NCBI GenBank assembly: GCA_963795775.1
Contig: CAWCJL010000008.1
Location: forward strand, 124,001 to 188,000
Reading direction: 5' to 3'
Source: CAWCJL01 sp963795775
Lineage (GTDB): Bacteria; Acidobacteriota; Terriglobia; Terriglobales; Acidobacteriaceae
DNA: 64,000 bases
This document shows, one piece after another, positions 45,654 through 54,901 of this stretch (its first letter is position 1; the number at the start of each line of letters is the position of its first letter). The position numbers were made by a program, and so were the translations under genes. The notes beneath the pieces were generated by a model. It was not told the DNA's origin and did no database searches. It saw only the letters and a list, made by a program, of their open reading frames with translations.

Positions 45654-47177
45654 ATGATCCAGAGCCCCGTACCGGAAGCGCTGACCTTTGACGATGTCCT
45701 CCTTGTTCCTGCCTACAGCGAAGTGGTGCCCGCGCAGGTAAGCACGCAAACCGCGCTCACCCACCGCATCACCCTGAATACTCCCCTGCTCTCGGCGGCC
45801 ATGGACACCGTGACCGAGTCGCGCCTGGCCATCGCCATGGCGCAGCAGGGCGGCCTCGGCATTATCCACCGCAACCTCACGGTCGAGCAGCAGGCCGGGG
45901 AAGTGGACAAGGTCAAGCGCTCGGAAAGCGGCATGATTGTCGATCCCGTCACCGTCGAGCCCGAGCAGCTTATCGCCGACGCGCTCGAAGTCATGCGCCG
46001 CTACAAGATCTCCGGCGTCCCCGTCACCCGCGGCAAGCGCCTGGTCGGCATCCTCACCAATCGCGACCTCCGCTTTGAAACCCGCTCCGACATCCCGGTC
46101 GGCGACGTGATGACCAAGGAAAACCTCATCACCGTCCCGGTCGGCACCACCCTGGAAGAAGCCGAGCAGATCCTGCATCAGCACCGCGTGGAAAAGCTCC
46201 TGGTAGTCAACGGCGACTACGAGCTCAAGGGCCTGATCACCGTCAAGGACATCCAGAAAAAGCTCAAGTATCCCAACGCCGCCAAGGACGAGCAGGGCCG
46301 TCTGCGCGCCGGCGCTGCTATCGGTGCAACCGGCGACTACCTCGAACGCGCGGCCGAGCTCGTCCGCAGCCGCGTCGATGTCCTCTCGATCGACTCCGCG
46401 CACGGCCACTCCTCGCGCGTCCTCGAAGCGGTGCGCGAGGTGAAGCGGCGCTTCCCGGAGGTCGACCTACTCGCCGGCAACGTCGCTACGTATGAAGGCG
46501 CGGTCGCGCTCATGGATGCCGGCGCCGACGCCGTCAAGGTTGGCATCGGACCCGGCTCCATCTGCACCACCCGCATGGTCACCGGCGCCGGCATGCCCCA
46601 GATCACAGCGATCAGTGAATGTTACAAAGCCGCCCGCGAGCGCGGTATCCCGGTCATCGCCGACGGCGGCATTAAGTACTCCGGCGACGTCACCAAGGCC
46701 ATCGCCGCCGGCGCAAACGTCGTGATGATCGGCTCGCTTTTCGCCGGCGTGGACGAGAGCCCGGGCGAAACCATCCTCTACCAGGGCCGCTCCTTCAAGG
46801 CCTATCGCGGCATGGGCTCGCTCTCCGCCATGGCCCAGGGCTCCGGCGAACGATACTTCCAAAGCTCCCGCGATCTCGAAGAAACCACCCGCCCCGAAGG
46901 CGTCGTCTCCCGCGAGCGCAACGGCGCCGGCAACCGCCTCGCCAAGTTCGTCCCGGAAGGCATCGAAGGCCGCGTCCCCCACCGCGGGCCGCTTGAGTCG
47001 ATGGTCTACCAGCTCGTCGGCGGCCTCCGCTCCGGCATGGGCTACCTGGGCTGCAACACCATCCGCGAACTCCAGGAGAATGCCCGCTTCATTCGCATCT
47101 CCGGCGCCGGCCTCCGCGAAAGCCACGTCCACGACGTCATCATCACCCGCGAAGCCCCGAACTACCATGTGGAGTAG
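45654..47177 (+). CDS. guaB: IMP dehydrogenase
   Basis: GuaB oxidises IMP to XMP with NAD, the committing step to GMP. The 507-residue product has the start LTFDDVLLVPAYSEV, two CBS domains (about residues 95-205) containing GVPVTRGKRLVGILTNRDL, the catalytic loop GPGSICTTRMVTG with the active cysteine, the phosphate site GGIKYSGDVTKAIAAG and the flap region RGMGSLSAM. The ATG at 45654 matches the family start; the longer open frame upstream includes the dispersed repeat and is not coding. Confidence 0.97.
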   Translation: MIQSPVPEALTFDDVLLVPAYSEVVPAQVSTQTALTHRITLNTPLLSAAMDTVTESRLAIAMAQQGGLGIIHRNLTVEQQAGEVDKVKRSESGMIVDPVTVEPEQLIADALEVMRRYKISGVPVTRGKRLVGILTNRDLRFETRSDIPVGDVMTKENLITVPVGTTLEEAEQILHQHRVEKLLVVNGDYELKGLITVKDIQKKLKYPNAAKDEQGRLRAGAAIGATGDYLERAAELVRSRVDVLSIDSAHGHSSRVLEAVREVKRRFPEVDLLAGNVATYEGAVALMDAGADAVKVGIGPGSICTTRMVTGAGMPQITAISECYKAARERGIPVIADGGIKYSGDVTKAIAAGANVVMIGSLFAGVDESPGETILYQGRSFKAYRGMGSLSAMAQGSGERYFQSSRDLEETTRPEGVVSRERNGAGNRLAKFVPEGIEGRVPHRGPLESMVYQLVGGLRSGMGYLGCNTIRELQENARFIRISGAGLRESHVHDVIITREAPNYHVE

Positions 47178-47233
47178 TGCTGGCGGGTAATGCCCTATCG
47201 CATTTCCATGAAGTCCCTGCTACGCTCACCTTT

Positions 47234-47506
47234 ATGCAAGTCACCGTCGAAATTCCGGATGAGTTCGTTCACCACCTCGTCCCGGAAGGCGGAGATGCCG
47301 CCCGGCTGTTGCTGGAAGAGTCCGTCGCTGGAGCCTATCGCGACCGGCGGCTGACGATGGAGCAAGTGCGCCGACTCTTGGGATTCGGCACCCGTATGCA
47401 GGTGGACGCCTTTCTGCAGCGGCACGGCGTGTACGACTACACCGTCGAAGATCTCGATAAGGACATGACCACCTTAGACCGTCTGCTTCGGAACGAAAAC
47501 AGCTAG
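47234..47506 (+). CDS. UPF0175-family antitoxin
   Basis: The 90-residue product has the UPF0175 pattern: MQVTVEIPDEFVHHLVPEGG, LLLEESVAGAYRDRRLTMEQ and VRRLLGFGTRMQVDAFLQRHG, a predicted helix-turn-helix, with YDYTVEDLDKD near the end. These proteins pair with DUF3368 toxins, and such a gene follows after 56 bases. The ATG at 47234 is preferred over an upstream in-frame start that overlaps the guaB stop. Confidence 0.88.
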   Translation: MQVTVEIPDEFVHHLVPEGGDAARLLLEESVAGAYRDRRLTMEQVRRLLGFGTRMQVDAFLQRHGVYDYTVEDLDKDMTTLDRLLRNENS

Positions 47507-47562
47507 ATAGCAGTGCTTGTGCGATTCCATAGAACACGTATACCTGTTGTCCGGAGGTGCGT

Positions 47563-48048
47563 GTGGTAGTCGTCGCCGACACCAGCCCATTGAATTACCT
47601 CATTCGCCTTGGCTACTCTGAGTTGCTTCGGGAGAAGTATGGCAGAGTGCTAGTGCCCAGAGCCGCTCTGATTGAAATGCAGCACCCAGACGCGCCAATC
47701 GAAGTTCGCAAGTGGGCCGCAGCACCTCCTCCATGGATCGAACCTGTGCAGGTCGATGACATCGATCCGACACTGATGCAGGAGCTTGGAGCAGGAGAAC
47801 GTGAAGCGATCAGCTTGGCATTGAAACTCCAAGCCGACGTGCTGCTAATTGACGAGTGGGCAGGACGAGGGTCTGCGGAGGCCCGGCAACTTCGAGTCGC
47901 AGGTACGCTCGCTGTATTACTGGAAGCTTCACTATGCGGTCGCCTTGACCTCCCGGATATGCTGCACAGGTTGCTCCAGTACGGATTTCGCGCCTCACCG
48001 CCCCTTATAGCAGCCATTCTGGAGCGCTTCGAACAACAAAAGAGATAA
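47563..48048 (+). CDS. DUF3368 PIN-like toxin
   Basis: The 161-residue product belongs to the DUF3368 group of PIN-like putative toxins: VVVADTSPLNYLIRLG with the first acidic residue, VLVPRAALIEMQHPDAP, LGAGEREAISLALKLQADVL and LLIDEWAGRGSAEARQL. GGAGG lies five bases before the GTG at 47563, which is therefore chosen over the GTG at 47557. Ribonuclease activity is assumed from the fold. Confidence 0.88.
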   Translation: MVVVADTSPLNYLIRLGYSELLREKYGRVLVPRAALIEMQHPDAPIEVRKWAAAPPPWIEPVQVDDIDPTLMQELGAGEREAISLALKLQADVLLIDEWAGRGSAEARQLRVAGTLAVLLEASLCGRLDLPDMLHRLLQYGFRASPPLIAAILERFEQQKR

Positions 48049-48090
48049 CACCAGGCATTGCATCCTGAATCGCAGGGGCTTAACGCGATT

Positions 48091-48139
48091 GTCATCCTGA
48101 GCGGAGTGGCCAAGGGCCACGTAGTCGAAGGAGCTGCGG
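48091..48139. repeat. dispersed hairpin repeat, single copy
   Basis: The left arm is GTCATCCTGAGCGGA, the core GTGGCC-AAG-GGCCAC forms a 6-bp hairpin, and the right arm is TAGTCGAAGGAGCTGCGG. It lies between the convergent DUF3368 toxin gene and the GH32 gene. Confidence 0.85.
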
Positions 48140-48201
48140 TTTACTCCGGAACGGAACACACCAGCTGCTCCACCACGAGGTGATGGAAGCACCCACTTCT
48201 C

Positions 48202-49710
48202 CTATGTCGTCAGCCGATCCTTCGAGATCGGCTGTATCTGCCACGCCGATAACTGCACCAGATCCTGCTTATCTCCTGCATAGCTAACTTTGAACGAAGG
48301 CGCCGTCTTTCCCCCGTAATAGAACCGCTTCGTTACCGCCTGCCTGCTGTTCAGGATCAGCTCCATCACCGAGCCATCCACAAAGCAATGCACCGACAGC
48401 GGGTCGTGCCCTGAGACCTCAACAGCAGTCCCGTCGATCACCACGTGGGCGCGGTTGCGCGGATCGTAATCCAAAGCAAGCACCGGCGCGCCGCCCTCGC
48501 CCTGCAGGCTGAACACCAGGCTGAAGCCCCGGTCGCTCCGGAGCACGTCGCACAACACCTCGCCGGTGCACTGGGGCACCGTGACACTCTTCCCCCCGCC
48601 GGGCTTCAGCTCCGTCCCCCGGAGCTTGGCAAGCGCGGGCGCGAAACGCATCCGCAGTGCGCCGTCCCCATCCACATCCAGCACGCGCGGCAAGGAGAAC
48701 ATCCCCGCCCATCCGGCTGCACTGTATTCCGCCTCCGGACGCTTTTCCTGAATCCATCCCCACAGGATACGGTTCCCGAACTTGTCCAGTTGCGTCTTGG
48801 GCGCATAAAAGGCGCCGTAATCCAGTTGCCCGCTGCGGTCGGCGTGAAAGCGCATGCCTCCATCGAGCGTTCCGCTTTGCCAGAACACCTTCCGCTCGGT
48901 CGAGTAGATCAGCACATGCCTGCCCTGCCCCAGTGGAAAGAAGTCCGGGCACTCCCACATCTCGCCTGAGTCCACCGGGTCCGGCTTGCCTGACCCGTTT
49001 CCCGTTCCCTGGGCCAGCGGATGCATGTACTCCCAGTGGCGAAAGTCCTTTGACCGGTAGAGCAGTGCCATGCCCCCCTCCCCGCGCACGCCGGAGCCAA
49101 TCACCGCATACCACGTATCGCCCTGGCGCCAGGGCGCCGGATCGCGAAAGCCCGTCACCTCCAGCCCGGATGGCGGAGCGGCAATGACTGGTGTCGGCTG
49201 CTTTTTCCAGCGCAGCAGACCCGGTCCGTCCGCCGTGGCGATGCACTGCGTTTCGCGAAAGCTGTGCGTGCCGTCCTTGAGTGTCGCATCGCGTTCCGGG
49301 GCATTTGCCACACCCGTGTAGAGGATCGTCGGCACACCGTGAACATCGACCGTGCTGCCGGAAAAGCATCCTTGCGCATCCGGACCGCCGGGCGTTGGGC
49401 TGAGCGCGATCGGCAGGTGCCGCCAGTGCACCATGTCCGGGCTGGCCGCGTGCGCCCAATGCATGTCGCCCCACACCGCTGCGCCCGGGTTGTACTGAAA
49501 AAACATGTGGTATTGCCCCTGCCAGAAAATGGGCCCGTTCGGGTCGTTCATCCAGTTCCGTGCTGGAAGCAGGTGAAATTGCGGCCGCAGCGGATCCTTC
49601 GCCAACTGCGTCTCCGATACCGCCGCCGCTGCTCGGAGCCCACCGGGCACGCAAACCGCTGTCACCACGGCTGCCGTGCTTCCCAGGAAACTGCGCCTGC
49701 TCTGTTTCAT
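48202..49710 (-). CDS. Tat-exported glycoside hydrolase family 32 enzyme
   Basis: The 502-residue product begins MKQSRRSFLGSTAAVVTAV, a twin-arginine signal, so it is exported folded. The GH32 catalytic set is complete: the nucleophile in WMNDPNG, the transition-state aspartate in FRDP and the acid/base in WECPDFF. A C-terminal beta-sandwich domain follows, with HCFVDGSVMELILN. GH32 enzymes cleave fructosyl bonds in sucrose, levan or inulin; the exact substrate cannot be read, and no sugar transporter is adjacent. A divergent ADOP permease gene starts 283 bases away; no clear promoter was found in that gap. Confidence 0.94.
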   Translation of the reverse strand: MKQSRRSFLGSTAAVVTAVCVPGGLRAAAAVSETQLAKDPLRPQFHLLPARNWMNDPNGPIFWQGQYHMFFQYNPGAAVWGDMHWAHAASPDMVHWRHLPIALSPTPGGPDAQGCFSGSTVDVHGVPTILYTGVANAPERDATLKDGTHSFRETQCIATADGPGLLRWKKQPTPVIAAPPSGLEVTGFRDPAPWRQGDTWYAVIGSGVRGEGGMALLYRSKDFRHWEYMHPLAQGTGNGSGKPDPVDSGEMWECPDFFPLGQGRHVLIYSTERKVFWQSGTLDGGMRFHADRSGQLDYGAFYAPKTQLDKFGNRILWGWIQEKRPEAEYSAAGWAGMFSLPRVLDVDGDGALRMRFAPALAKLRGTELKPGGGKSVTVPQCTGEVLCDVLRSDRGFSLVFSLQGEGGAPVLALDYDPRNRAHVVIDGTAVEVSGHDPLSVHCFVDGSVMELILNSRQAVTKRFYYGGKTAPSFKVSYAGDKQDLVQLSAWQIQPISKDRLTT

Positions 49711-49993
49711 CACGCCTCTCGCTCGCCTGCGGCCATTCCGCTCCGCACCCTGGCGTTTAAGGGCGTGGGCGGAATGCTACGCAGGAACCCATCGAGGATA
49801 CCGCGAGCCGCATCGGCGCTCCGGAAACCGGCACAACTCGTCCGGAATTGGACAGCCCGCCGCCCCGCGCGGACACCACAATCGCACCACGCGGCTCCGA
49901 TACTGCGGAAAGCCCCGCGCAGTGAGGCACTTACGCCGGTTCCGCTTTGGCTCTCCGCATGCTCAACACACCGCGAGGAAGAGGAACTTCAGC

Positions 49994-52507
49994 ATGCGAA
50001 CCCTGCTGTCCGATCTGCGCTACGCACTCCGCCAATTTCGTAAGGCCCCAGTGTTCAGCATCACGGTACTCGTGCTGCTGGCCCTGGGAGTCGGCGCTAC
50101 CACCTCGATCTTCACGCTCTTTGACCAGGTGCTGCTGCGCATGCTTCCCGTCCAGCATCCGCAGGAGTTGGTGCGTCTCAAGGCCGACGGCCCCTTTCGC
50201 GGACGTCTCAGTTCCCAGGGCGGCGATATCGACGAGTACTTTTCCTACCCGGCGTACCAGTACCTGCGCGACAACAACCGCGTCTTCAGCGGCGTGCTGG
50301 CGACGTTTACGGGCGCACAGGTAGGTGTGGGCTGGCACGGGCATACCGACCTGCTGCAGCCCGAGCTCGTTTCCGGGAACTATTTCCAGGTCCTCGGCGT
50401 CGATCCGGTGCTCGGACGCCTGCTGGAACCCTCCGACGATGCCGCAAAGAACGGCAGCCCGGTCGCGGTCCTCAGCTACGGATATTGGCAGCGCCACTTC
50501 GGCGCGGCTCAGAACGTGCTCGGCCAATCGCTGCTGGTCAACGGACATCTCTTCACCATCGTCGGCGTCGCCCCGCCCGGCTTCAAGAGCATCGTGGCGG
50601 GCGATGTTCCGGACCTGTTCTTTCCCATGATGATGAAACCGGTGCTCACCCCGGACTGGGATGACCTGGACAACCACGCCTCTCGCTGGCTCAACATCGT
50701 CGCCCGCCTGCGCCCCGGCATCACCCGGGCCCAGGCTCAGGCCGCTATCGGTCCGGTCTGGCACGCCCTGCGCACCGACGAGGCAAAGCTGCAGCAGGAA
50801 CAAGCCGGCGACTACCGCCAGCGCTTTGTTAACCAGAGCCATCTCACGCTGGTGGACGGCGCTACCGGCTTTTCGCCCATGCGCGATAACATCGCAACGC
50901 CGCTGAAGGTGCTGATGGGCCTGGCCGGGCTGGTGCTCCTGATGGCTTGCGCCAATGTCGCCAGCCTGCTGCTGGTGCGCGCCGCCGCCCGCGCCCGCGA
51001 GATGTCGATCCGTTACGCGCTCGGTGCCCGCCGTGCCCGCGTGCTGCGGCAACTGCTCGCGGAAGGGCTCATGCTCGGCATCGTCGGCGGCGCGCTTGGC
51101 ATCCTGCTCGCCCAGCCGCTTGCAGAGTTCCTCATCCACCGCCTGCAGGGGCCCACCACGGGCGATCTACCGTACTCCGCGCATCCCGATCTCCGGTTGC
51201 TGGCCATCAGCTTCGGCGCCACGATCGTGGTCAGCGTACTCTTCAGCCTAGCCCCGGCCCTGCAGTTCTGGCGTCCCAACCTTGGCCCCGCACTCAAACA
51301 GCAGACAGTCACCGCTGCCGGCGGCCCGCTCCTGCTCCGCCGCAGTTCGGTCGGTGTACAGATCGGCCTCAGCGTGCTGCTGTTGGCGGCCGCCGGGCTG
51401 TTTATCCGCACCCTTTCCAACCTCAAGAAGACGCCCCTCGGCTTTACCCCCGACCACCTGGTCATGTTCGGCGTCGATCCCCGCCTGGCCGGCTATGCCT
51501 CCGAGCAGACTTACGAGCTTGACCGCAAGATCCTCGACACCCTGGGCGCACTGCCCGGGGCCCGGGTCGCCGGCGCCACCAGCGATCCGGAGCTGACCGG
51601 CAATGACGAAATCAACGGCATCGAAGTGCCCGGCTACAAGCCCCGCGAACCCAGAGAAATGCAGACCGAGTGGTCTTCCGTCTCCTCCGGATACTTCCGT
51701 GCGATGGGCATCGCCCTGCTGGCCGGACGGGAGATCGAAGACAGCGATATCAAGGGCCACCAACAGGTGATCGTTGTCAGCCAGAACCTCGCCGAGCACT
51801 TCTTCGGCGGCATCCAGAACGCCCTCGGCCGCTCGGTCACCATGGGGAGGGAGGAGAAAAATCCGAATCAATTCACGATCGTCGGCGTGGTGGTCAACAC
51901 CAAGCACCGCGACGTCCGCCGCCCCTTTGACCGCCGTATTTTCGCCTCTTACCTCCAGCGGCCTCCGCAGGAGATGACCTTTCTCGTCCGCACGGCGCAG
52001 TCACCCGAAACCGCCCTGAACACCGTGCGCGCCGCCATGCAGCGGCTCGATCCCCGGCTGGCGCTTGACCAGCTCCAAACCATGCAGACGCAGTTCGACC
52101 AGAGCCTTTATCAGGAGAGCACCATCGCGCTGCTCGCCAGCGCCTTCGGCGTCCTCGCCGTGCTCATGTCCGCGATCGGCCTCTACGGCGTACTCGCCTA
52201 TGCCACCGCACAGCGGACGCGCGAGATCGGCGTGCGCATGGCCCTGGGTGCCAGCCGGCTTTCCGTCGCGCGCCTGCTCATGTACGAGGTGCTGCGCCTG
52301 GCCGGGATCAGCATCCTGATCGCGCTTCCCCTGGCCTATGGCTTCGGCCGCGGCGCAAAAACCCTGCTTTATGGGGTCGGCAGCGCCGACCCGCTCACCC
52401 TTGCGGCGGTGATCCTCCTGGTCGCCCTGGTCTCGCTGCTGGCTGCCTCCATCCCCGCTCGCCGGGCGGCCACGCTGGAGCCGATGAAAGCCCTGCGCTA
52501 CGAGTAG
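49994..52507 (+). CDS. ADOP-type duplicated MacB/FtsX permease
   Basis: The 837-residue product has the acidobacterial duplicated orphan permease layout: a conserved N-terminus DLRYALRQFRKAPVFSITVL, a membrane segment, a MacB-like periplasmic domain, an FtsX membrane block near residues 310-430 (LLMACANVASLLLVRAAAR and MSIRYALGARRARVLRQLL), a second periplasmic domain, and a second FtsX block at the end (REIGVRMALGASRLSVARLL). Such proteins are expanded in Acidobacteria and usually lack a partner ATPase gene nearby, as here. Export or stress roles are suggested for the family but unproven. Confidence 0.93.
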   Translation: MRTLLSDLRYALRQFRKAPVFSITVLVLLALGVGATTSIFTLFDQVLLRMLPVQHPQELVRLKADGPFRGRLSSQGGDIDEYFSYPAYQYLRDNNRVFSGVLATFTGAQVGVGWHGHTDLLQPELVSGNYFQVLGVDPVLGRLLEPSDDAAKNGSPVAVLSYGYWQRHFGAAQNVLGQSLLVNGHLFTIVGVAPPGFKSIVAGDVPDLFFPMMMKPVLTPDWDDLDNHASRWLNIVARLRPGITRAQAQAAIGPVWHALRTDEAKLQQEQAGDYRQRFVNQSHLTLVDGATGFSPMRDNIATPLKVLMGLAGLVLLMACANVASLLLVRAAARAREMSIRYALGARRARVLRQLLAEGLMLGIVGGALGILLAQPLAEFLIHRLQGPTTGDLPYSAHPDLRLLAISFGATIVVSVLFSLAPALQFWRPNLGPALKQQTVTAAGGPLLLRRSSVGVQIGLSVLLLAAAGLFIRTLSNLKKTPLGFTPDHLVMFGVDPRLAGYASEQTYELDRKILDTLGALPGARVAGATSDPELTGNDEINGIEVPGYKPREPREMQTEWSSVSSGYFRAMGIALLAGREIEDSDIKGHQQVIVVSQNLAEHFFGGIQNALGRSVTMGREEKNPNQFTIVGVVVNTKHRDVRRPFDRRIFASYLQRPPQEMTFLVRTAQSPETALNTVRAAMQRLDPRLALDQLQTMQTQFDQSLYQESTIALLASAFGVLAVLMSAIGLYGVLAYATAQRTREIGVRMALGASRLSVARLLMYEVLRLAGISILIALPLAYGFGRGAKTLLYGVGSADPLTLAAVILLVALVSLLAASIPARRAATLEPMKALRYE

Positions 52508-52628
52508 CCGGTTGCCGCACCGGTTCCGGATTGGCTACGGCCGGAACCGCCCGCTCGGGCATCGGTAATCCCGAACGCCTGCAGGTGTCTGGGCATACAG
52601 CCGCTTCCCGGTTTACTCTAACCTGACC

Positions 52629-54569
52629 GTGGATCCGGCTCAGCCTCTGCACACACCTGCCTCACCACCCGCCCGGCTCCGCGGCGGCGGCCTCCTTGCG
52701 AGTGAGCCGCTCCTGCTCATTGCATTCCTCATCTTCACCCTGTACTTTGCCCGCACGCTGTTGGTCCCGCTTGCCTTTGCGCTGGTGCTGAACTTCCTGC
52801 TCACGCCGGCCGTTGTCGCGCTCGAGCGGCTCCGCATCGGCCGGGCGCCCGCCATCATCCTCGTGATCCTGGTCTTCTTCTCCGGGCTCGCGATCACTGG
52901 CTGGGTGGTTACCCGGCAAATTGTCCATGTGGCCGAACTGCTGCCGGACCATCGGGACAACATCCAGTCCAAGCTGAATCGCTTTCACACCCCCATCGGC
53001 GGCGCAGCCGGCCACGCGATCGCCAGCCTGCAGGAGTTGACCGAAGAGCTGTCCACTCAGCCCAATCCCGTCCTTTCCCAGATGCCGCCCATGCTGGGCA
53101 CCACCCGTCAGCGCCGCCGCGAACGCAGTGCGGCCACCGCCGCCGCCCAGCCCACCAATACCGAGCCCATGCGCGTCCAGGTGGTCGAGCCTTCGCTCTC
53201 CCCAAGCGGCTACCTTCGCGCGCTGCTGGCCCCCGTTGCCAAGCCCGTCGCTATCGCCGGCGTGGTCATGATCTTCACGATCTACATGCTCATGAACCGC
53301 GAGGACCTTCGCAACCGGCTCTTGCTCCTGGCCGGCATGGGGCGGCTCAACCTCATGTCGCAGGCCCTGCACGATGCGGCCGACCGCATCAGCCGCTACC
53401 TGGTCTGGCAATTCATCGTGAATGTGGGTTTCGGCCTCATCCTGGGACTCGGCCTCTATCTGCTCGGCCTCCCCGATGCCACGCTCTGGGGCGCGCTCGC
53501 CGCTATCCTGCGCTATGTACCGTATGTCGGAACGGCCGTAGGCGCACTGCTGCCCATCACCTTTTCCATTGTCATCTTTCCCCACTGGGCGCCCACCCTT
53601 GTCATCGTGCTGCTGTACGGCGTCATCGAGGTCCTCACGGCCAACTTCTTTGAGCCCTGGCTCTACGGCTCACGCACCGGCATCTCCGCGCTCGCCCTGC
53701 TCGCCTCGGCTATCTTCTGGAGCATGCTGTGGGGCGGCGCTGGCCTGGTGCTCGCCACCCCGCTCACCGTCTGCCTCATCGTCATGGGCCGCTACGTGCC
53801 GCAGATGGGCTTCCTCCACGTGCTCCTGGGTGAAGAAGCGGAACTCGCCCCCGAAGCCCACTACTACGAACGGCTGCTCGCCATGGACCAGGCGGAGGCC
53901 TACTCCATCGCAGAGCGCGCTCTCAAAACCCGCTCCCTCGTGGATTTCTACGACACCGTGCTGTTACCTGCACTGAGCATGGCCGAGAGCGACCGCCATA
54001 AAGGCAGTCTGGAAGAAGGCCGCGCCGAATACTTCTTCCTGAGCACCGGGGAACTGATCGCCGAGATGAGCGAGTACAAGCCCCGCGGCATTTTCCCCGC
54101 GCCCCGGCCCGTCTCCTCCAGCACTCCCAACCGCGCACCCATCGTCTGCGTGGCCGCCGGCGATGCCGCCGACGAGCTCTCCGCGACCATGCTCGCCCAG
54201 TTACTCGAACAGTGCGCGCACGACACGCTGCTCCTGCCGACGGCATCCCTCGTCCCGGAGATCCTCGAGCGCCTGGCCCAGGACACCTCCACCATCATCT
54301 GCATCTGTGCCCTGCCGCCCTTCGCCTTCACTCAGACGCGTACCCTGTGCCAGCGCCTGCGCGAGCACCTGCCCGGCAACCGCATCCTGGTCGGCCTCTG
54401 GCTTTCGCAGCAGGATCCCAACGTCATCCGCGAACGCTTCGGCTTCCACGGCCCGGACGTGGTGGTTGTTCACCTGAAGGAGGCCCTGGCGCAAATCGAC
54501 CTGTGGCAGGAGACCGCCACTACGCAAGCCAGGCCGGCCCCCATCAACACGGCCGTCTCCCCAGTCTGA
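52629..54569 (+). CDS. AI-2E family transporter with extra C-terminal domain
   Basis: The 646-residue product has the AI-2E/PerM membrane domain to about residue 400: LLLIAFLIFTLYFARTLLVP, LAFALVLNFLLTPAVVALER, LIGLGLYLLGLP-type helices, PYVGTAVGALLPITFSIVIF and LTANFFEPWLYGSRTGIS. Residues about 400-640 form a soluble extension; IVCVAAGDAADELSATMLAQ, DTLLLPTASLVPEILERL and STIICICALPPFAFTQTR recall a B12-binding/Rossmann-like fold, but the cobalamin-ligand motif DxHxxG is absent. Substrate unknown. The start is a GTG at 52629. Confidence 0.88.
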   Translation: MDPAQPLHTPASPPARLRGGGLLASEPLLLIAFLIFTLYFARTLLVPLAFALVLNFLLTPAVVALERLRIGRAPAIILVILVFFSGLAITGWVVTRQIVHVAELLPDHRDNIQSKLNRFHTPIGGAAGHAIASLQELTEELSTQPNPVLSQMPPMLGTTRQRRRERSAATAAAQPTNTEPMRVQVVEPSLSPSGYLRALLAPVAKPVAIAGVVMIFTIYMLMNREDLRNRLLLLAGMGRLNLMSQALHDAADRISRYLVWQFIVNVGFGLILGLGLYLLGLPDATLWGALAAILRYVPYVGTAVGALLPITFSIVIFPHWAPTLVIVLLYGVIEVLTANFFEPWLYGSRTGISALALLASAIFWSMLWGGAGLVLATPLTVCLIVMGRYVPQMGFLHVLLGEEAELAPEAHYYERLLAMDQAEAYSIAERALKTRSLVDFYDTVLLPALSMAESDRHKGSLEEGRAEYFFLSTGELIAEMSEYKPRGIFPAPRPVSSSTPNRAPIVCVAAGDAADELSATMLAQLLEQCAHDTLLLPTASLVPEILERLAQDTSTIICICALPPFAFTQTRTLCQRLREHLPGNRILVGLWLSQQDPNVIRERFGFHGPDVVVVHLKEALAQIDLWQETATTQARPAPINTAVSPV

Positions 54570-54603
54570 GCCTCACGCCGAAGCCCGGCACATTACCAGC
54601 TGT

Positions 54604-54660
54604 CCTTATCCTGCCCCTGATCCCTGCCCCTCAATCGCTGACCCTGGCCCCTGACCCCTC
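54604..54660. repeat. CCCTG-rich degenerate repeat, left side
   Basis: Degenerate CCCTGAC/CCCTGCC units lie directly before the dispersed repeat array and after the AI-2E gene. They correspond to the runs at 41591-41620 and 54856-54901. Confidence 0.55.
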
Positions 54661-54666
54661 ATTGCT

Positions 54667-54853
54667 GTCATCCTGAGCGAGCGCACCGGGGTCCCCGGCA
54701 CGCCGCAGTTGCGTGCTGGGGTGGAGAGCGAGTCGAAGGACCTGCGGTTCCTTCCGTCATCCCGAGCGGAGCACAGCGAGCCGAGGCACCTGCGGTCGTC
54801 CTCAGAGCGTTTATCTGTCATCCCGAGCGAGCGTAGCGAGCCGAGGGACCTGC
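54667..54853. repeat. dispersed hairpin repeat, three copies
   Basis: Copies start at 54667, 54756 and 54817. The first has an enlarged core containing CCGGG-GTC-CCCGG, the others the short core GAGCG...AGCGAG. Left arms are GTCATCCTGAGCG or GTCATCCCGAGCG, right arms end GACCTGCGG or similar. The array lies between the convergent AI-2E and zinc-ribbon genes. Confidence 0.88.
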
Positions 54854-54855
54854 TT

Positions 54856-54901
54856 TTCCCTGATCCCTGACCCCTGCCCCCTGTCCCCTGTCCCCTGTCC
54901 C
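54856..54901. repeat. CCCTG-rich heptamer repeat, right side
   Basis: Tandem units alternate between CCCTGAT/CCCTGAC and CCCCTGT with a 7-base period and end at the stop codon of the zinc-ribbon gene. Confidence 0.7.

Noticed and set aside
49931..51139. Minus-strand open frame of about 400 codons over the ADOP permease
   Set aside because: Composition is that of an antisense frame (many His, Gln, Asp) and the permease on the other strand is clear.
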